64,000 nucleotides of DNA from Bacillus luti (GCF_001884105.1 NZ_MACI01000089.1:33696-97695); one strand, 5' to 3'. Positions 1 through 10,464 are shown, counted from the stretch's first letter. The notes: a model not told the origin generated them from the sequence alone. Translations and numbers: made by a program.

Positions 1-2024
1 CTTTCACCCCGTGGTATGCCAATTCTCGCAAATTGTTTTAAAAGTGCACCGTAAGCCTTTGGGTAAACAGCATCATCTTTTCGGTATTTATAGAAATGAA
101 TAATAAAAAAAGTAATCCATTTCATTCTAGTAATGAAGAGAATGTATCCCATGATACTAACCGGTATCATAGAGAGGAATACGTACCACCAAGAAAAACT
201 AGTTTTAGAATTTGTAATCTTTTTAGTAGAGGATTCCTCTGTATTTTCTATTAAACTTTTGAGTTTTGCTTCATTATTCCGCTCGTGCGTTTGCGCATTT
301 TGAGAATTAGTTTCTTCGCTATTTTGTGAAGCAGGAGCAGGAGTATTATTTGTGAAATTATAGGGATTTGTAAATCCTTTTGTTGGTTCGAATGGAATCC
401 ATCCGTATCCTGGAAAATAAACTTCGACCCAAGAGTGTGCATTATTGTTCGCGATTTTATAAACATTTTCACCTTCAGCACTAGCACTTGTATTCTCGGG
501 AGTTCCTTCTGTAAATCCTTTTACCCAACGGGCAGGAATCCCAGCAGAACGAAGTAGCACAATCATAGACGTCGAAAAATTATTACAGTAGCCGCTTTTC
601 GTATCGAAAAGGAATTGATCTACATAATCTTGGTTTTTGGCAGGGAATAAGACATTCGTTGTTTCATATACAAAAGAGTTGTCTGTGAAGTACTTTTCAA
701 TAGCTAATACTTTATCATACCGGTTGTCTTTATCATTTGTAAGATTGGCAGCCAAGTCTTTTATTCGCTGTGGTAACGATTCAGGAAGTTGTGTGTACTT
801 TGCCATGAAATAAGAACTTGTTTCATGCCCTTCATTCGTATTTACAGCTTTCAAGCTTTCTATGGGAAACTCTGGGATCTCATATGTTACCTTATACGAA
901 TTTAAAGTAGTAGAAGAGTCTCCGTGCATCGTATAGATTTTTTCTGAAAATGGGTCAACGCTGTATGATACATCAGAAGAAGCCTCAACTGATATCAATC
1001 CCGCTGGATAGGTAAGGTGAGGAGTACTTTTTTGCATAGTGATTGTTGCTTCGGTTGTCTCTGTTTTTGTATTTTGTTCGTACCAGCTCACGACATCGTT
1101 TTTATTTTTAAAAGAAACCTTCTTCGGATTTTCAGAAACCTCCCAGCCTTTTCCTGTATAAAAATCTTTCGTTTCTACTCTCCAATATTGTTTGTTTTGT
1201 GTTTGTGCTGTAAAAACAATTGTATTATCTGCTTTAAAGGGACCGCCTAATTGCGAGTCATCTAAACCATACCCAACTGTAGAAACTTCTTTTTCTTTAC
1301 TTGTTTCGGATGTGTTGAATTTAAAAAAATCCATTGGGTTTGGCCATTGAGGACCAAATTTTGGAGCAAAGTATGCGATGGTTACTGACAATACAATAAA
1401 TAGTGTAAGAGGTTTAAGTAATTTTGAGATTTCTCTAGCATAATTTTGTAAGTGTTCCATCTCTTTTATTCGGTCTATTTGAAGAAGACTAAGCATAAAA
1501 AAGCCGATGACAACAGTACGAATAATAGCGTAGTTTGCATTGTATAAATGTAAGTTATGAAAAGTTACGATATAAATAATAGTTAATACAAGAAATAACA
1601 ACCCACGTTTTTTATGAATCGTCCAAAAAGAGGTGAAAGAACTCAAAAACCAAAATGATAGAAAAAATAAAACTGTTGGAAAAACTGGCGAAATATCTAA
1701 TAAATTCCCCTGAAAAAACAGGAAGGAATTGCGAGACATATCAGAAAAAAATGTCGTTAGCCAAGATGGATTTATAAAAGATTTTTTATAATATAAGGAA
1801 TGAATGATGAATAATATTGTGACAATCTTTATTGGAATCTGCCACCGTGTTTGAAAAAAAGAGAGAGTGGAGCAAAGTCCAATAAATAGTACGAAAATAT
1901 CTAATCTACCTACGTTTGTAATACCTACAAGGGGTCTTAACCATTCTAGTAAAAGAAGAAATACACATACATGCATGAAAGATCTGTTCATATCCCGTTT
2001 GTATTTTGTTTGTAATGTTATCAT
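1..2024 (-). CDS. yebA: Membrane-anchored transglutaminase-like protein, 3' end cut by window edge
   Basis: The frame is open from ATG 2024 to the window edge, so the C-terminus is missing. The N-terminal half holds several hydrophobic segments (membrane-spanning, DUF3488-like). A transglutaminase-core domain follows: a Cys in the context SGYCNNFS near 570-600 and a His in NAHSWVEVYFPGYGW near 415-440, the order expected of the Cys-His-Asp triad. After it come a Gln/Glu/Ser/Thr-rich linker and another membrane segment (near 130-210). The ATG overlaps the stop of the DUF58 gene (ATGA), so it is translationally coupled as third gene of a MoxR-DUF58-transglutaminase operon, the yeaC-yeaD-yebA order of Bacillus. 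Family knowledge suggests a cell-envelope role. The substrate is unknown, and the catalytic residues are read from sequence only. Confidence 0.88.
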   Translation of the reverse strand, partial: MITLQTKYKRDMNRSFMHVCVFLLLLEWLRPLVGITNVGRLDIFVLFIGLCSTLSFFQTRWQIPIKIVTILFIIHSLYYKKSFINPSWLTTFFSDMSRNSFLFFQGNLLDISPVFPTVLFFLSFWFLSSFTSFWTIHKKRGLLFLVLTIIYIVTFHNLHLYNANYAIIRTVVIGFFMLSLLQIDRIKEMEHLQNYAREISKLLKPLTLFIVLSVTIAYFAPKFGPQWPNPMDFFKFNTSETSKEKEVSTVGYGLDDSQLGGPFKADNTIVFTAQTQNKQYWRVETKDFYTGKGWEVSENPKKVSFKNKNDVVSWYEQNTKTETTEATITMQKSTPHLTYPAGLISVEASSDVSYSVDPFSEKIYTMHGDSSTTLNSYKVTYEIPEFPIESLKAVNTNEGHETSSYFMAKYTQLPESLPQRIKDLAANLTNDKDNRYDKVLAIEKYFTDNSFVYETTNVLFPAKNQDYVDQFLFDTKSGYCNNFSTSMIVLLRSAGIPARWVKGFTEGTPENTSASAEGENVYKIANNNAHSWVEVYFPGYGWIPFEPTKGFTNPYNFTNNTPAPASQNSEETNSQNAQTHERNNEAKLKSLIENTEESSTKKITNSKTSFSWWYVFLSMIPVSIMGYILFITRMKWITFFIIHFYKYRKDDAVYPKAYGALLKQFARIGIPRGE

Positions 2025-3235
2025 TTGCTCACCTCAAAAAACACGTTTGTATACTGGTTTTCATAAACCACGTTTACAAATATTTTTCGTTTTTGTAGAG
2101 TTTCTAGTATACTTATTTCTCGATACGAGAGTTGGTTTGCTTTTTCTTTCACGACAAACACCATTAATTTTCTATTTTTTGTAGCAGCACATTCAGCCGC
2201 CTTTTGAATATCGGATGAAAGATCGCTTGTCACGAGTATAATCGTGACGGGCTGATACATTTTTCTTAATTCCATTTCTACACTCTGGGAGAGCGGGAAT
2301 ACACTGTCTGCTTGTACTTTCGCTAAATGAAAAAAGATTTGTTGCAACTGCGTATCTCCATTGTCTAAAGGGAAAATAGTCCGTTCTTTTCCAACAGACA
2401 CGAATGCCGCTGTTGAATTTTGCTTCAAGACAGACCTCACAATAGAGGCAGTAAACGTTACGACTGATTCGAATAGAGGAGACTCAGTTCTGTCCATGAA
2501 TATCATGATATTATGGCTGCGCTGTTGTTCAAATTCTTTCGTCATAATATTGTTTGTTCGTGCAGTTGCTTTCCAATCAATCCACGAAAAGCGATCACCA
2601 GGCTTATAGTCTCTAACACCGACAGAGACTGTAGAGTTTCTTGCTAAATTTATATTTGCTGAAAGCGCTCCTTGTTCGAAATGATTTTCCAATTGCCGAT
2701 ACGTTATATCTACATACTGGGGATAGACTAAAAATGTATCTGGAGCTGAAAAAGTTACTTCTTTCTCCACTATGCCGAATAGATCACCAGTTTTGATACG
2801 TACGCTTGAAAAAGTGTGCTCTCCTCTAGGGATTGTATCAATAACATATTGAAACGAAATATTTCGTTTTACTCCTGGAAAGAGTATTACTTTATTCCTT
2901 TTTGTTTGTCTACAACTTGTGAATTGTGGTGGTAGTTCATCTTCTATAACTAAATAAAGTAAGGGAAAAGGAATTTTTCTTCTTATTGTAATCGTGCTTA
3001 AAAATGATTCGCCTGCTACATAATCGTTTTGGTTTGTTATTCGTTTTACTTCAGCGTCCCGTAAAGCGTAGAAGGGGAGTAGCAGTGAGTAAAGACCAAT
3101 AGGAATCGTACTGTAAAACAAAAACCAACTTACAAACCCTCCTTGAAGCATGGCGTACACAAATGTTAAGACTAGGAATAAAGGGATTAGTAATAACTTG
3201 GTAACGTGATAGAGTACTCGTAGTAGCCTTTTCAT
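2021..3235 (-). CDS. yeaD: DUF58 domain protein (YeaD family)
   Basis: 404 residues. Two hydrophobic segments at the N-terminus (about residues 10-55) are followed by a beta-rich region and then the DUF58 signature RDYKPGDRFSWIDWKATART near residues 205-225. This is the von-Willebrand-like partner typically encoded beside MoxR ATPases. Its ATG overlaps the stop of the moxR gene by one base (3235), and its own stop overlaps the start of the downstream transglutaminase gene, so the three are one tightly coupled operon. The partner relation with the MoxR AAA protein is inferred from gene order and family knowledge. The exact function is unknown. Confidence 0.88.
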   Translation of the reverse strand: MKRLLRVLYHVTKLLLIPLFLVLTFVYAMLQGGFVSWFLFYSTIPIGLYSLLLPFYALRDAEVKRITNQNDYVAGESFLSTITIRRKIPFPLLYLVIEDELPPQFTSCRQTKRNKVILFPGVKRNISFQYVIDTIPRGEHTFSSVRIKTGDLFGIVEKEVTFSAPDTFLVYPQYVDITYRQLENHFEQGALSANINLARNSTVSVGVRDYKPGDRFSWIDWKATARTNNIMTKEFEQQRSHNIMIFMDRTESPLFESVVTFTASIVRSVLKQNSTAAFVSVGKERTIFPLDNGDTQLQQIFFHLAKVQADSVFPLSQSVEMELRKMYQPVTIILVTSDLSSDIQKAAECAATKNRKLMVFVVKEKANQLSYREISILETLQKRKIFVNVVYENQYTNVFFEVSK

Positions 3236-4197
3236 CAGGGGTTCAGCGTCCTTTGATTCGGCACGGCAGTTCGTGCAACGATTTTTGCAATAACTTGTTC
3301 TCCTGTTATTCCTTCAAATTTTGCTTCCATTTTTAGAATGAGTCTGTGAGCTAAAACGTAAGGAGCTAAAAATTTAACATCGTCTGGAATAACATAATTT
3401 CTGCCATGGATGAATGCATAAGCCTGTGAAGCTTTCATTAAAGCAATTGAGCCGCGTGGACTTGCACCTAGCTGTATAGAACTATAAGAACGGGTCTGAT
3501 TAACAAGCTTTACAATGTAATGCTTGATCCCTTTGTCCATGCTTATTTCCCGTACACTTTGTTGTAAATAAAGTAATTCTTCAATTGTAGTAATAGCTTT
3601 TAAATGGGAGAGTGGACTTGTTTTTTCCATCCGGTTTAAAATTTCAAATTCTTCTTCTGGTGTAGGATATCCCATTTTTAGCTTCAACAAGAAACGATCA
3701 AGCTGAGCTTCTGGTAAAGGATATGTTCCCTCATATTCGACCGGATTTTGTGTAGCCATTACAAAAAATGGCTTTGGTAGCGGTCTTGTAATCCCATCTA
3801 TTGTGATATTGCCTTCCTCCATACTTTCAAGTAAGGCAGATTGTGTCTTTGGAGATGTACGATTAATCTCATCAGCAAGTATAAAATTCCCCATGATTGG
3901 TCCAGGCTTGAACTCAAATTGGAGCTCTTTCGGATTATAAATAGAAACACCTGTTACATCTGACGGTAGTAAATCAGGTGTGAATTGAATTCGCTTGTAA
4001 TCAGCATCAATTGATTTAGAAAGAGCACGTACTAGCATCGTTTTCCCGACACCAGGAACATCTTCTAATAGTACATGACCTTCAGCTAAGAGCGCAGTCA
4101 AAGCTAAAATCGTTTCTTTTCTTTTTCCGACCATTAATTTTTCAATATTGTTGATTATTTTCTCTACAGTGGGATGTAATGAATCAAACTGGGGCAT
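3235..4197 (-). CDS. yeaC: MoxR-family AAA+ ATPase
   Basis: 320 residues, full length for MoxR. Walker A is PGVGKT at residues 48-53 and Walker B is ILADE at 106-110. The conserved stretch INRTSPKTQSALLESMEE and the sensor motif ATQNPVEYEGTYPLPEAQLD follow. The start ATG at 4197 has a good AGGAGG site 7-8 bases upstream. It is first gene of the operon with DUF58 and transglutaminase genes. MoxR proteins act as chaperone-like ATPases that mature partner complexes. Here the partners are presumably the DUF58 and membrane transglutaminase products. Confidence 0.93.
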   Translation of the reverse strand: MPQFDSLHPTVEKIINNIEKLMVGKRKETILALTALLAEGHVLLEDVPGVGKTMLVRALSKSIDADYKRIQFTPDLLPSDVTGVSIYNPKELQFEFKPGPIMGNFILADEINRTSPKTQSALLESMEEGNITIDGITRPLPKPFFVMATQNPVEYEGTYPLPEAQLDRFLLKLKMGYPTPEEEFEILNRMEKTSPLSHLKAITTIEELLYLQQSVREISMDKGIKHYIVKLVNQTRSYSSIQLGASPRGSIALMKASQAYAFIHGRNYVIPDDVKFLAPYVLAHRLILKMEAKFEGITGEQVIAKIVARTAVPNQRTLNP

Positions 4198-4666
4198 CGT
4201 AATCCTCCTAATTTTATTATCAATTTCTAATCTATTTAGTGGAAATAGAATGTATCACCCTACTTGCAGGCAGGAAAGATTCTATCTTAAATTCTGAGAA
4301 TATTCAGATTATTTATTCCGATTACATCTAGTATAATTGTTTCCTTAACTAAGGGCAATACGGTAAATAATGATTTGTAGTTTTATATGAAACAGGCCTT
4401 GATAAAATAGTATTGTTAAAGAAAAAATTCCTTACATGCAATTTACAACCTTTTCTTTATGGAATTTTTGAAATAATGTCAAAACTCTTTTTCATATTTT
4501 TATAAAAAAACGTAGGAATTTTTCCTGCGTTTTTTCTTTTGCAAAATAGTCGATATCTCAAAATATCATTCTCCTAATAATCACGATTAACCATAACCCC
4601 CCACAACAGAACAAAAGATTTTCTCACAAACTTATTTTCTACTGAATTTTTGACAATCTCTTGAAC
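4198..4666. other. Intergenic region between divergent moxR and narG
   Basis: About 470 bases with no convincing gene. It holds a terminator-like hairpin (4505-4538). The narG control region begins at its right end. I could not identify a clear promoter for the moxR operon. Confidence 0.6.
4505..4538. terminator. Bidirectional terminator-like hairpin between divergent promoters
   Basis: Stem ACGTAGGAA / TTCCTGCGT with a 3-base loop, an A-run before and a T-run after, so it could act on either strand. Its place between two divergently transcribed operons suggests an insulator or a relic of a lost gene. Confidence 0.6.
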
Positions 4667-4709
4667 TGTGCGAAATGTCACATCTGTATTTTACAACCTC
4701 TCTTATAGT
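4667..4709 (+). promoter_or_regulatory. FNR box and -10 of the narGHJI promoter
   Basis: TGTGC-GAAATG-TCACA at 4667-4682 differs at one base from the FNR/Anr consensus TGTGA-N6-TCACA. A -10 hexamer TATAGT lies at 4704-4709. The centre-to-centre distance is 32 bases, placing the box near -41.5 from the predicted start at about 4716, the class II activator position. There is no good -35, as expected for an activator-dependent promoter. Confidence 0.8.
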
Positions 4710-4748
4710 AAGGGTATGTAAGAGAGACGTATTAAAGGAGTGAACAGT

Positions 4749-7700
4749 ATGAAGAAGAAACCTTCAGCACTAATGAGACGTTTAAAATATTTTTCACCAA
4801 TAGATCGTTATAACGATAACCATACACAAGAAACGTACGAAGATCGTGAATGGGAGAATGTGTACAGAAAGCGTTGGCAGCATGATAAAGTAATTCGTTC
4901 TACACATGGTGTGAACTGTACTGGTTCATGTAGCTGGAATATATATGTGAAAGATGGAATTGTAACTTGGGAAGGGCAGGAGCTTAACTATCCGACTACA
5001 GGTCCTGATATGCCTGATTTTGAACCACGAGGATGTCCACGTGGAGCGAGTTTTTCATGGTACATTTATAGTCCACTTCGTGTGAAATATCCGTATGTAC
5101 GTGGTGTTCTTTGGAATATGTGGCAAGAAGAACTGCAAAATCACAAGTCACCACTAGATGCTTGGAAAAGCATTGTGGAAAACCCTGAAAAGGCACGTAC
5201 GTATAAGCAGGCGCGTGGTAAAGGGGGATTCATTCGTGTGAATTGGGATGAAGTGTTACAACTCGTTTCTGCTTCATTACTTTACACAGTAATGAAATAC
5301 GGTCCAGACCGAAATGTTGGTTTTTCACCAATTCCAGCTATGTCGATGTTAAGTCATGCAGCAGGTAGCCGTTTTATGCAACTTATGGGTGGACCGATGC
5401 TTAGCTTCTATGATTGGTACGCAGATTTACCGCCAGCTTCGCCGCAAATTTGGGGGGATCAAACAGATGTACCAGAGAGTAGTGATTGGTATAACTCTGG
5501 TTACATTATGACATGGGGTTCAAATGTACCGATGACAAGAACGCCAGATGCTCACTTTTTAGCAGAGGTTCGATATAAAGGAACGAAAGTCGTTTCTGTC
5601 AGTCCTGACTTCGCTGAATCTACAAAGTTTGCGGATGAATGGATTAGTGTGAAACAAGGTACAGATGGTGCACTTGCGATGGCAATGGGGCACGTAATCT
5701 TACAAGAATTTTACGTAGATAATCAAGTGGAATATTTCACAAAGTATGCGAAGCAATATACTGATTTTCCTTTCTTTGTCACATTGAAACAAAAAGGAGA
5801 TCAATTCGTTGCGGATCGATTCTTAAATGCTTCTGATATCGGACGCGAAACGAAGTTAGGGGAATGGAAGCCTGTACTTTGGAACGAGAACACGAATGAT
5901 TTTGCAACACCTCAAGGCACAATGGGATCACGTTGGGATAACGAAAAGAAATGGAACTTACGTTTAGAAGATGAACAAACAGGTGAAAAGATTGATCCAC
6001 GTCTTTCTTTACTTGGAATGGAAGATGCGGTTGGAACGGTACAAATTCCGTACTTCTCTGATGATGGAAATAAAGTATTAGAACGTACAATTCCAGTGAA
6101 AAAGGTTATGACAGAAGAAGGCGAAGTGTTCGTTACAACTGTATACGACTTAACGTTAGCAAATTACGGAGTGAACCGAGGACTTGGTGGACAAGAACCG
6201 AAAGACTTCAATGATGATATGCCGTTTACACCTGCATGGCAAGAGAAAATGACGGGAGTGAAGCGAGAGCTTATTGTTCAAATTGCTCGTGAGTTCGCAC
6301 AAAATGCTGTTGATACAAATGGTCGTTCCATGATTATTGTTGGAGCTGGTATTAACCATTGGTTTAACTCTGATACGATTTATCGCGCTGTTTTAAATCT
6401 TGTTCTTCTTGTTGGGGCACAAGGTGTAAATGGCGGCGGTTGGGCGCATTATGTTGGTCAAGAAAAATTACGACCAGCAGAAGGGTGGCAAACAATCGCG
6501 ATGGCAAAAGATTGGCAAGGGCCACCGAAATTACAAAATGGTACTTCATTCTTCTATTTCGTAACAGATCAATGGCGTTATGAAGATACACCAGTTGGAC
6601 ATTTAGCATCACCAATTGAAGGTAACTCTCGTTATCAACATCACGGTGATTACAACGTATTAGCGGCACGACTTGGCTGGTTACCTTCTTATCCGACATT
6701 CGAGAAAAACGGAATTGAATTATATAAAGAAGCTGTTGCTGCTGGTGCAACGACGCAAGAAGAAATCGGAAAATACGTTGCGCAAAAACTAAAAGAAAAA
6801 GAATTGAAATTTGCGATTGAAGATCCTGATAATAAAAACAACTTCCCGCGCAACTTATTCGTTTGGCGTGCGAACTTAATTTCAAGTTCTGGTAAAGGAC
6901 ACGAATATTTCTTAAAACATTTATTAGGTACAACAAACGGATTAATGAATGATGATAGTGATTCAATACGACCGGAAGAAATTAAGTGGCATGAAGAAGC
7001 ACCAGAAGGGAAATTAGATTTACTCATTAATTTAGATTTCCGTATGGCTGGAACAGCGCTTTATTCTGATATCGTCTTACCTGCTTCAACTTGGTATGAG
7101 AAGCACGATTTGAGTAGTACAGATATGCATCCATTTGTGCATCCGTTTAACCCAGCAATCGGTTCACCGTGGGAAGCACGCTCTGACTGGGATATTTTCA
7201 CGGCTCTTTCTAAAGCTGTGTCAGATTTAGCGAAGAAAATCGATCTTGAGCCAATGAAAGAAGTCGTTGCAACACCACTTCTTCACGATACACCGCAAGA
7301 ATTAGCGCAACCACTTGGCAAGATTAAAGATTGGAGCAAAGGCGAGTGTGAACCAATCCCAGGTAAAACGATGCCGCAAATTCATGTTGTCGAAAGGGAT
7401 TATAAAACGATTTATGACAAAATGACTGCACTAGGACCAAATGCCGGAAAACAACCGATTGGTACGAAAGGGATTTCTTGGTCTGCGGAAAAAGAATATG
7501 AGCAATTAAAGAGTCGATTAGGAGTCGTTCGAACGGATTCTATTGCGAAAGGTTGCCCAGATATAAAAGAAGCAATTAATGCTGCTGAGGCGGTATTAAC
7601 ACTTTCTTCTACAACAAACGGTCATATGGCTGTAAAAGCGTGGGAAGCACTTGAAAAACAAACAGATTTAAAATTGCGTGATTTAGCAGAAGAACGTGAA

Positions 7701-8432
7701 GAAGAATGCTTCACATTTGAGCAAATTACAGCACAGCCAAAAACAGTAATTACTTCTCCAGCTTTCACAGGTTCTGAAAAAGGTGGACGCCGTTACTCAC
7801 CATTTACAACAAATGTGGAACGTCTTATTCCTTGGAGAACGATAACTGGTCGACAATCTTTCTACTTAGACCATGACATGATGAAAGAATTTGGTGAAAC
7901 GATGGCAACATTCAAACCAATTCTGCAACATAAACCGTTCCGTAAATCACGGCCTGAAGTAGAGGGAAAAGAGATTACATTAAACTATTTAACACCGCAT
8001 AATAAGTGGTCGATTCATAGTATGTACTTTGATTCATTACCGATGTTAACGCTGTTTAGAGGTGGTCCAACTGTTTGGATGAATAAAGATGACGCTGCAG
8101 AAGCTGGCGTTGCAGATAATGATTGGATTGAATGCTTTAACCGTAACGGTGTTGTTGTAGCACGTGCTGTTGTAACGCACCGTATACCGAGAGGAATGGC
8201 ATTTATGCACCATGCGCAAGATCGTCACATTAACGTACCTGGTACGAAATTAACAAGTAATCGCGGGGGAACGCATAATAGTCCGACTCGAATTCACGTG
8301 AAACCGACACATATGATTGGTGGGTATGGTCAATTAAGTTATGGATTTAACTATTATGGTCCAACTGGAAACCAGCGCGACTTAAACGTTGTAATTCGCA
8401 AACTGAAGGAGGTAGATTGGCTTGAAGATTAA
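4749..8432 (+). CDS. narG: Respiratory nitrate reductase alpha subunit NarG
   Basis: Molybdenum-bis-MGD catalytic subunit that reduces nitrate to nitrite on the cytoplasmic face of the membrane. 1227 residues, normal for NarG. The N-terminal FS0 cluster motif is HGVNCTGSC followed by RGCPRG, and the Mo-ligand region QTDVPESSDW is present. I start it at ATG 4749, eight bases after AAAGGAG (4734-4740). An in-frame GTG at 4740 overlaps that ribosome site and is not credible. First gene of narGHJI, with an FNR box upstream. The gene runs 11 bases into narH. Confidence 0.98.
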   Translation: MKKKPSALMRRLKYFSPIDRYNDNHTQETYEDREWENVYRKRWQHDKVIRSTHGVNCTGSCSWNIYVKDGIVTWEGQELNYPTTGPDMPDFEPRGCPRGASFSWYIYSPLRVKYPYVRGVLWNMWQEELQNHKSPLDAWKSIVENPEKARTYKQARGKGGFIRVNWDEVLQLVSASLLYTVMKYGPDRNVGFSPIPAMSMLSHAAGSRFMQLMGGPMLSFYDWYADLPPASPQIWGDQTDVPESSDWYNSGYIMTWGSNVPMTRTPDAHFLAEVRYKGTKVVSVSPDFAESTKFADEWISVKQGTDGALAMAMGHVILQEFYVDNQVEYFTKYAKQYTDFPFFVTLKQKGDQFVADRFLNASDIGRETKLGEWKPVLWNENTNDFATPQGTMGSRWDNEKKWNLRLEDEQTGEKIDPRLSLLGMEDAVGTVQIPYFSDDGNKVLERTIPVKKVMTEEGEVFVTTVYDLTLANYGVNRGLGGQEPKDFNDDMPFTPAWQEKMTGVKRELIVQIAREFAQNAVDTNGRSMIIVGAGINHWFNSDTIYRAVLNLVLLVGAQGVNGGGWAHYVGQEKLRPAEGWQTIAMAKDWQGPPKLQNGTSFFYFVTDQWRYEDTPVGHLASPIEGNSRYQHHGDYNVLAARLGWLPSYPTFEKNGIELYKEAVAAGATTQEEIGKYVAQKLKEKELKFAIEDPDNKNNFPRNLFVWRANLISSSGKGHEYFLKHLLGTTNGLMNDDSDSIRPEEIKWHEEAPEGKLDLLINLDFRMAGTALYSDIVLPASTWYEKHDLSSTDMHPFVHPFNPAIGSPWEARSDWDIFTALSKAVSDLAKKIDLEPMKEVVATPLLHDTPQELAQPLGKIKDWSKGECEPIPGKTMPQIHVVERDYKTIYDKMTALGPNAGKQPIGTKGISWSAEKEYEQLKSRLGVVRTDSIAKGCPDIKEAINAAEAVLTLSSTTNGHMAVKAWEALEKQTDLKLRDLAEEREEECFTFEQITAQPKTVITSPAFTGSEKGGRRYSPFTTNVERLIPWRTITGRQSFYLDHDMMKEFGETMATFKPILQHKPFRKSRPEVEGKEITLNYLTPHNKWSIHSMYFDSLPMLTLFRGGPTVWMNKDDAAEAGVADNDWIECFNRNGVVVARAVVTHRIPRGMAFMHHAQDRHINVPGTKLTSNRGGTHNSPTRIHVKPTHMIGGYGQLSYGFNYYGPTGNQRDLNVVIRKLKEVDWLED

Positions 8433-9897
8433 AGCGCAAGTCGGAATGGTAATGAACTTAGATAAATGCATCGGCTGCCACACTTGTAGCGTAACATGCA
8501 AAAACACCTGGACAAATCGTCCAGGTGCTGAATATATGTACTTCAATAACGTAGAAACGAAACCCGGAATTGGTTATCCGAAGCAATGGGAAGACCAAGA
8601 GAAATACAAAGGCGGCTGGGAATTGAAAAATGGTGACCTTCAACTGAAATCCGGTTCGAAAATGAAGCGTCTTATGAATATTTTCCACAATCCAGATCAA
8701 CCAACAATTGATGATTACTTTGAACCTTGGAACTATGATTATGAGACGTTAACGAATAGCCCGCAGCGTAAGCATCAGCCAGTTGCTCGTCCGAAATCAG
8801 CAATTACAGGCGAATTTATCGACAAAATTGAATGGGGTCCAAACTGGGAAGATGATTTAGCTGGTGGACATATAACAGGATTACAAGATCCGAACGTAAA
8901 GAAAATGGAAGAAGAAATTAAAACGGATTTTGAAAATGTCTTTATGATGTATTTACCACGTATATGCGAACATTGTATGAATCCATCTTGTGTATCTTCT
9001 TGTCCATCTGGTGCGATGTATAAACGTGAAGAAGATGGGATTGTTCTTGTAGATCAAAATGCATGTCGCGCATGGAGATTCTGCGTATCTTCTTGTCCAT
9101 ATAAAAAAGTGTATTTTAACTGGCAAACGAATAAAGCTGAAAAATGTACAATGTGCTTCCCGCGTATTGAAGCTGGTATGCCAACAATTTGTTCAGAAAC
9201 ATGTGTAGGACGTATCAGGTATATTGGGGTAATACTATACGACGCTGACAAAGTAAAAGAAGCGGCTTCTGTTGAAGATGAAAAAGATTTATATGAATCT
9301 CAGCTTACTGTTTTCCTAGATCCAAATGATCCAGAAGTAGCGGCTGAAGCGAAAAAACAAGGCATTCCTGAAGAATGGATTAAAGCGGCACAACAGTCGC
9401 CAATCTATAAAATGATTATCGATTGGAAAATTGCTCTGCCTCTTCATCCAGAGTATCGTACAATGCCGATGGTTTGGTATATCCCGCCGCTTAGCCCAAT
9501 TATGAACATGGTGGAAGGAAAAGGTAGTAACTGGAAAGCAGAAGAGATTTTCCCTGCTATTGATAATATGCGTATTCCAATTCAATATTTAGCGAATTTA
9601 CTCACTGCAGGGGATGAATCACATATTCGTCTTACATTGAAGAAAATGGCCGTTATGCGAACGCATATGAGAGCATTGCAGATTAATAAAGAACCAAATG
9701 AAGCTGTATTAAAAGAACTTGGCTTAACGAAACAGGATGTAGAAGAGATGTATCGTCTTCTTGCTATCGCGAAATATAAAGATCGTTTTGTCATCCCGAC
9801 GTCTCACCGCGAACAAGTTGCAGATTTATATAGCGAACAAGGAAGCTGTGGCCTTTCCTTCACAGGTGGTCCAGGCTCTTGTATGACAATTTCTTAA
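8422..9897 (+). CDS. narH: Respiratory nitrate reductase beta subunit NarH
   Basis: Iron-sulfur electron-transfer subunit linking NarI haem to NarG. 491 residues. Four Cys groups are visible: CIGCHTCSVTCKN at residues 16-28, CEHCMNPSCVSSCP, CRAWRFCVSSCP and CTMCFPR...CSETCVGR. The Trp in the third group replaces a Cys, the known NarH signature of a [3Fe-4S] cluster. The start is TTG 8422, eight bases after a strong GAAGGAGGT site that lies inside the end of narG. The 11-base overlap indicates coupled translation. Confidence 0.98.
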   Translation: MKIKAQVGMVMNLDKCIGCHTCSVTCKNTWTNRPGAEYMYFNNVETKPGIGYPKQWEDQEKYKGGWELKNGDLQLKSGSKMKRLMNIFHNPDQPTIDDYFEPWNYDYETLTNSPQRKHQPVARPKSAITGEFIDKIEWGPNWEDDLAGGHITGLQDPNVKKMEEEIKTDFENVFMMYLPRICEHCMNPSCVSSCPSGAMYKREEDGIVLVDQNACRAWRFCVSSCPYKKVYFNWQTNKAEKCTMCFPRIEAGMPTICSETCVGRIRYIGVILYDADKVKEAASVEDEKDLYESQLTVFLDPNDPEVAAEAKKQGIPEEWIKAAQQSPIYKMIIDWKIALPLHPEYRTMPMVWYIPPLSPIMNMVEGKGSNWKAEEIFPAIDNMRIPIQYLANLLTAGDESHIRLTLKKMAVMRTHMRALQINKEPNEAVLKELGLTKQDVEEMYRLLAIAKYKDRFVIPTSHREQVADLYSEQGSCGLSFTGGPGSCMTIS

Positions 9898-9916
9898 ATA
9901 AAGGGGGCAGAAAATT

Positions 9917-10447
9917 ATGAAAGAAAGTTTACAAACTGCTTTTTCTTGTTCTTCTTTTCTTCTCTCCTACCCTGAACTAGGGTGGAGAGAAGCTGTAACA
10001 GAATTAAAAGAAGAGATTGAAGCGATTGAACAGGAAGAAGTTAAAACTTCACTTACAGCATTTATAAAACAAGCGCTAGATAAAACGAACGATCAACTTA
10101 TTGATAGTTACGTATATACATTTGATTTTGGTAAAAAGACTAATATGTATTTAACGTATATGAACACCGGCGAACAAAGAGAAAGAGGCATTGAATTACT
10201 AGAGTTAAAACAGCATTATAAAAAATCTGGTTTTGAAGTAACGGATAAAGAACTACCAGATTATTTACCACTATTACTTGAGTTTTTTGCAAATGCAGAT
10301 GAACAAGATAGTGAGCCGATTATGGGTAAATATAAGGAGAATATACAAGCATTGCATGTTCAGTTAAAAGAAGCAGACAGTATGTATGAACCAATTCTTG
10401 GAGCTGTTCTCCTCGCTATCGATACATGGGGTGTACAGACAAATTAG
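9917..10447 (+). CDS. narJ: Nitrate reductase assembly chaperone NarJ
   Basis: 176 residues of the NarJ/TorD helical chaperone family, which binds apo-NarG and helps insert the molybdenum cofactor. It is not part of the final enzyme. Recognised from the narrow motif pattern (SFLLSYPELGW near the start, LPDYLPLLLEFFA in the middle) and from its place between narH and narI. An AAAGGGGG-type ribosome site precedes the ATG. Confidence 0.95.
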   Translation: MKESLQTAFSCSSFLLSYPELGWREAVTELKEEIEAIEQEEVKTSLTAFIKQALDKTNDQLIDSYVYTFDFGKKTNMYLTYMNTGEQRERGIELLELKQHYKKSGFEVTDKELPDYLPLLLEFFANADEQDSEPIMGKYKENIQALHVQLKEADSMYEPILGAVLLAIDTWGVQTN

Positions 10448-10464
10448 AAAGGAGAGTTGTCAAA

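Noticed and set aside
4740-4748. GTG 4740 as narG start
   Set aside because: It overlaps the ribosome site AAAGGAG itself. ATG 4749 has ideal spacing.
6364-6966. 200-codon minus-strand open frame inside narG
   Set aside because: Lies wholly within a certain gene, has no ribosome site and no protein-like pattern. It is a shadow of narG codon use, as are the other antisense frames in narG, nirB, ileS2 and the TPR gene.
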